Origin: an uncultured bacterium
GTDB taxonomy: Bacteria; Actinomycetota; Coriobacteriia; Coriobacteriales; Coriobacteriaceae
Assembly: GCA_905216045.1 (NCBI GenBank)
Contig: CAJMSL010000104.1
Coordinates: 1 to 6,958 of the forward strand
Direction: 5' to 3'
DNA length: 6,958 nt
The position numbers and the translations under genes were made by a program. This document shows positions 6,035 through 6,958 of the stretch, one piece after another. Numbering within the stretch: position 1 is the stretch's first letter; every line of letters begins with the position of its first letter. Below the pieces are notes generated by a model. It was not told the origin of the DNA. It made no database searches and saw nothing but the letters and a program-made list of their open reading frames with translations.

Positions 6035-6958
6035 TTACGCCTTGACGGTCGCAACGCCCCTGAAGGACATGCTCGTCGTGCCGATGCCCTTGAAGCCATC
6101 GAGGGCCTCGCCGTTGGGCGCAGTGGACGGATCGTCCCAAGAAGCGGAGACGGTCTTGACGTGGACAACGGGGTACAGAACAGCGTTGTCGGCAATGATG
6201 TCGAAGCACTCGTTCCACTTCTTCTGCTGCTCGTCGCCCTCGGCGGCAAGAGCCTCGTCCATGAGACCGTGGAGCTTCTGCCACTCAGCGGACTCCTTCC
6301 ACGGGCAACGGGTCTGCATCCAGACGTTGTCGCCGTACCACCAGTTGAGCAGCAGGTCGGGGTCGGCGCCGAAGCAGGAAGGATCGCCAGGGGCAAGGAG
6401 GATATCGTAGGCCTCGCCGCCGTCGATGGCAGCGTAGGTGGCCGGCGAGGTATCGGTCTGGATGGTCACATCGAAGCCGAGAGCGTCGAGGTCGTTCTTG
6501 ACCTGGGCGGCCATGCCCTTAATCTGCTCGTTGTCGGTGGTGCGCAGGGTGATGGCACCCGGGGTGATGCCAGACTCCTCGATGAGCTTCTTAGCCTTCT
6601 TGGCGTCGGTCTTGTACACCGTGGAAGCCTCATGATAGTTGGTGAAGCTCTTGGGCAGGTAGCAGCTGGCAGCGGTGGCAAGGCCGGCGAAGGTGTTGCT
6701 GACCATCTTCTCGGTGTCGAGCGCATACATGACAGCCTGACGGACCTTGACGTTGTTCCAAGGCTCCTTGGCGACGTTGAACATGATGAAGCGGGTGCCG
6801 AAACCCTGAACGTTATCGATCTTGCAGCCGGCGCTCTCAAGCTGGTCGACGGCGTCAGCGGTAACGAGCTCCATATCGTGCGTGGAGCCCTCCTGCTGAG
6901 CGGTAACGCGAGCGGTGGTGGCGGTCAGGATGCTGTACTGGATCTTCTTATCCTCGGC
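6035..6958 (-). CDS. ABC transporter solute-binding protein, family 5 (C-terminal 307 residues; SatA-like position)
   Basis: The frame is open to the right edge, so the start, signal peptide and probable lipid anchor are outside the window. The visible part belongs to the peptide/nickel-type extracellular binding proteins (SBP family 5): it contains FIMFNVAKEPWNNVKVRQAVMYALD, cut here as the family hallmark 'N...P..(V)R.A..YA.D', then TEKMV, AKKLIEESGI, a central LDALGFDVTIQTD segment, and a C-terminal domain ending TVKA before TAA 6037-6035. This protein should capture the substrate outside the cell and deliver it to the two permease domains encoded downstream. Its neighbours give the order binding protein, permease, permease-ATPase fusion, ATPase. 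The ligand cannot be read from the fragment; sialic acid is inferred from the downstream aldolase and esterases, while peptides remain an alternative. Confidence 0.9.
   Translation of the reverse strand, partial: AEDKKIQYSILTATTARVTAQQEGSTHDMELVTADAVDQLESAGCKIDNVQGFGTRFIMFNVAKEPWNNVKVRQAVMYALDTEKMVSNTFAGLATAASCYLPKSFTNYHEASTVYKTDAKKAKKLIEESGITPGAITLRTTDNEQIKGMAAQVKNDLDALGFDVTIQTDTSPATYAAIDGGEAYDILLAPGDPSCFGADPDLLLNWWYGDNVWMQTRCPWKESAEWQKLHGLMDEALAAEGDEQQKKWNECFDIIADNAVLYPVVHVKTVSASWDDPSTAPNGEALDGFKGIGTTSMSFRGVATVKA

Noticed and set aside
6020..6035. Small hairpin AGACTC-GCTT-GAGTCT touching the binding-protein stop codon
   Set aside because: Only six pairs with no U-tract; it may be chance, so it is mentioned only within the gap description.

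Overview
All genes in this window lie on the minus strand and appear to form one long operon, read from the right edge to the left edge. It is GC-rich, genes are packed with short or overlapping junctions, and GTG is used as a start codon. This and the protein sequences suggest a high-GC Gram-positive bacterium, possibly a gut Coriobacteriia member such as Collinsella. That placement is a guess from composition and gene style, not from a marker gene.

In transcription order the window holds: (1) the C-terminal 307 residues of a family-5 (peptide/nickel type) ABC solute-binding protein, cut by the right edge; (2) a 157-base intergenic stretch with a strong hairpin, a 7-4-7 palindrome and a weak possible internal promoter; (3) a DppB-type permease starting at GTG 5877; (4) a 671-residue fusion of a DppC-type permease and a DppD-type ATPase; (5) a DppF-type ATPase whose ATG directly follows the fusion's stop; (6) a CE7-type acetyl esterase with an intact Ser-Asp-His triad; (7) a shorter, divergent paralogue of it whose nucleophile serine is replaced by glycine, overlapping gene 6 by 8 bases; (8) the first 34 codons of a DapA/NanA-family aldolase, cut by the left edge.

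Binding protein, permease, permease-ATPase fusion and ATPase is the gene order I recall for the SatABCD-type sialic acid importers (Haemophilus ducreyi sat, Corynebacterium glutamicum sia). Next to a NanA-family aldolase and cytoplasmic CE7 deacetylases, the simplest reading is a pathway that imports a sialic acid, probably including O-acetylated forms, removes the acetyl groups inside the cell, and cleaves the sugar acid by aldol cleavage to pyruvate and N-acetylmannosamine. The substrate is inferred from context only; a peptide transporter or a different sugar-acid aldolase would fit the sequence families too.

The least expected items are the tandem active/apparently dead esterase pair, the permease-ATPase fusion, and GC-rich hairpins without good T-tracts at each of the three loose gene junctions, while the three tight junctions are translationally coupled or nearly so. 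I see no plus-strand gene, RNA gene, mobile element or CRISPR array.
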